NCBI GenBank assembly: GCA_039933635.1
Contig: JBDTNQ010000113.1
Span: 1 to 14,670 of the forward strand
Direction: 5' to 3'
DNA: 14,670 bases
Source: JBDTNQ01 sp039933635
GTDB lineage: Bacteria; Acidobacteriota; Vicinamibacteria; Vicinamibacterales; SCN-69-37
In this document: positions 13,070 to 14,670 of the stretch, in pieces
Numbering within the stretch: position 1 is the first letter of the stretch
Layout of the letters: the number at the start of each line of letters is the position of its first letter
Notes under the pieces: model-generated
What the model saw: the letters and a program-made list of their open reading frames with translations, nothing else
Database searches by the model: none
What the model was told of the DNA's origin: nothing
Program-made: the position numbers and the translations under genes

Positions 13070-14670
13070 ATGGCGACGTCAGATCACACGCTCTCCTCCA
13101 TCCTCGGCCAACCCATTCCCGATCCGTCGGGTGCGTCCGATGGCTTTGCCCGCCAACTGCTCGAGGCGATGGTTGAGCTGCGGGCGGGCAACTTTGACGT
13201 CCGGCTGCCTCCCGACCTCATCGGACTGCAGGGCAGAATTGCCGACGTTTTCAACGACATCGCGATCCTGAATCGGCAGCGCTCGAGCGAGATCGCCCGG
13301 GTGTCCTACGCCGTGGGCAAGGAAGGCCGACTCAAGGAACGCATCGCCGTCACCGCCGGACTTGGCGCCCGCACGGACGAAGTCACGGCCATCAACACGC
13401 TCATCGATGACCTCGTGTGGCCGACAACCGAGGTCACGCGGGCGGTTGGCGCCGTGGCCAAGGGCGATCTGACGCAGTCGATCAGTCTCGAGGTCGGCGG
13501 CCGGCCGCTCGAAGGCGAGTTCCTCCACTCCGCGACGCTGGTCAACAAGATGATCGACCAGCTCTCGGTATTCGCGTCGGAGGTCACGCGCGTCGCCCGG
13601 GAGGTCGGTACGGAAGGCAAGCTCGGCGGACAGGCGCAGGTTCGCGGCATGTCGGGCGTCTGGAAAGAGTTGACCGACTCGGTCAACCAGATGGCGGGCA
13701 ACCTCACCGCGCAGGTCCGGAATATCGCCGAGGTCACGATCGCCGTCGCGAATGGCGACCTCTCGAAGAACATCACCGTCGACGTCCGCGGCGAGATTCT
13801 GCAGCTGAAGGAAGCCATCAACACGATGGTGCATCAGCTGCGATCGTTTGCCGCGGAGGTCACGCGCGTGGCGCGCGAGGTTGGCACGGACGGCAAGCTC
13901 GGCGGTCAGGCGGTCGTGCCCGGCGTGGCCGGCACGTGGAAGGACCTCACCGACTCGGTCAACGCGATGGCCTCGAACCTCACGGCGCAGGTTCGCAACA
14001 TCGCGGGCGTCACCACCGCCGTTGCGCGCGGCGACCTGTCGCGCAAGATCACGGTCGACGTCAAAGGCGAAATCCTCGAACTGAAGGACACCGTCAACAC
14101 GATGGTGGATCAGCTCAACGCGTTTGCGTCGGAAGTCAGCCGCGTGGCGCGCGAGGTCGGCACGGAAGGCAAGCTGGGCGGCCAGGCGCGCGTCCCGGGT
14201 GTGGCCGGCACATGGAAAGACCTCACGGATTCGGTCAACGCGATGGGCACGAACCTCACGGCCCAGGTCCGCAACATCGCGCAGGTGACAACGGCTGTGG
14301 CGCGCGGGGACCTGTCGCGCAAGATCACGGTCGACGTCAAGGGCGAGATTCTCGAGCTGAAGGACACCATCAACACGATGGTGGACCAGCTCAACGCGTT
14401 TGCCTCGGAAGTCACGCGCGTGGCGCGCGAGGTGGGCACGGAAGGCAAACTCGGCGGTCAGGCCATGGTGCCCGGCGTGGCCGGCACGTGGAAGAACCTC
14501 ACCGACTCGGTCAACTCGATGGCGTCCAACCTGACGGGTCAGGTGCGCAACATCGCCGACGTCGCGACCGCCATTGCGAACGGCGACCTGTCACGCAAGA
14601 TCACGGTCGACGTGAAGGGCGAGATTCTCGAGCTGAAGAACACCATCAACACGATGGTCGACCAGCTCAA
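13070..14670 (+). CDS. Poly-HAMP sensor, N-terminal part (Nik1-like histidine kinase, runs off right edge)
   Basis: At least 533 codons, open to the window end. A short N-terminal region (1-75) has no membrane helix or signal peptide, so the sensor is cytoplasmic. It contains a first HAMP-like segment around GNFDVRLP. A diverged unit (about 76-167) is followed by tandem 92-residue repeats from residue 168. Each repeat holds a canonical HAMP (VA-N/R-GDLSRKITVDVKGEIL, then TMVDQL) and a partner HAMP (FASEVTRVAREVGTEGKLGG, then GTWKDLTDSVN). This is the architecture of fungal group III hybrid kinases (Nik1/Os-1, osmosensing) and their bacterial homologues. In those proteins the repeats lead to a histidine kinase, often with GAF and receiver domains. 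The kinase part is outside the window and is inferred. The ATG at 13070 is the first in frame after a TGA at 13046; no good ribosome site precedes it. Confidence 0.9.
   Translation, partial: MATSDHTLSSILGQPIPDPSGASDGFARQLLEAMVELRAGNFDVRLPPDLIGLQGRIADVFNDIAILNRQRSSEIARVSYAVGKEGRLKERIAVTAGLGARTDEVTAINTLIDDLVWPTTEVTRAVGAVAKGDLTQSISLEVGGRPLEGEFLHSATLVNKMIDQLSVFASEVTRVAREVGTEGKLGGQAQVRGMSGVWKELTDSVNQMAGNLTAQVRNIAEVTIAVANGDLSKNITVDVRGEILQLKEAINTMVHQLRSFAAEVTRVAREVGTDGKLGGQAVVPGVAGTWKDLTDSVNAMASNLTAQVRNIAGVTTAVARGDLSRKITVDVKGEILELKDTVNTMVDQLNAFASEVSRVAREVGTEGKLGGQARVPGVAGTWKDLTDSVNAMGTNLTAQVRNIAQVTTAVARGDLSRKITVDVKGEILELKDTINTMVDQLNAFASEVTRVAREVGTEGKLGGQAMVPGVAGTWKNLTDSVNSMASNLTGQVRNIADVATAIANGDLSRKITVDVKGEILELKNTINTMVDQL
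13571..14670 (+). repeat. Tandem 276-bp repeats coding HAMP pairs
   Basis: Four in-frame units of exactly 276 bp (92 codons) begin at 13571, 13847, 14123 and 14399; the last is cut by the window end. Each opens with the codons for FAxEV. Units two to four are highly alike at the DNA level, and most differences are at third codon positions. A related but diverged unit lies just upstream (about 13295-13570). Confidence 0.9.

Noticed and set aside
13079..13834. 251-codon minus-strand open frame
   Set aside because: Shadow of the poly-HAMP gene; its sequence repeats merely because the sense gene repeats.
13571..14670. CRISPR-like or satellite repeat array
   Set aside because: The repeats are 276 bp, contiguous, in frame and encode HAMP domains; there are no spacers.

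Overview
The window is a high-GC, densely coded bacterial segment. Gene content points to an Acidobacteriota-type soil heterotroph, perhaps Vicinamibacteria-like. The clues are the C-terminus of a large Oar-type TonB-dependent receptor, a relic of a MacB/ADOP-type permease C-terminus, many secreted proteins with Pro/Ala-rich tails, a CE15 glucuronoyl-esterase-like enzyme and a Nik1-like poly-HAMP sensor. The taxonomic call is inference; there is no rRNA or other marker gene here.

Layout. Positions 3-296 hold the end of an outer-membrane receptor, followed by about 450 bp with no convincing gene. Two small plus-strand genes come next: an exported cupin (743-1312) and a SnoaL-like protein (1453-1845). 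Positions 1882-9224 form a minus-strand block. In transcription order it holds a CE15-like esterase, an SGNH/GDSL esterase, a TonB-dependent receptor, a decayed fragment of an ankyrin-type protein, an aldo/keto reductase and a Tat-exported protein of the HPS/KGPDC (HUMPS) fold. A good sigma-70-like promoter (9306-9334, minus) sits in front of the CE15 gene. Divergent from it is an MFS transporter of the ACS (hexuronate/glucarate) type (9429-10679).

To the right, 10690-10780 preserves only the last ~30 codons of an ABC permease. A sulfide:quinone-reductase-like flavoprotein (11006-12160) and a secreted PEBP/YbhB-like protein (12238-12897) follow. The window ends inside a large cytoplasmic sensor (13070 onward) built of 92-residue HAMP-pair repeats.

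How it may work together (inference): the CE15 esterase could cut glucuronate esters in plant cell-wall material, the SGNH enzyme could remove other acyl groups, the TonB receptor could import released oligomers and the MFS protein could take up free uronate. The least expected item is the HUMPS-fold protein. It keeps the family's DxKxxD active-site signature but carries a clear twin-arginine signal, which would place a normally cytosolic sugar-phosphate enzyme outside the inner membrane.
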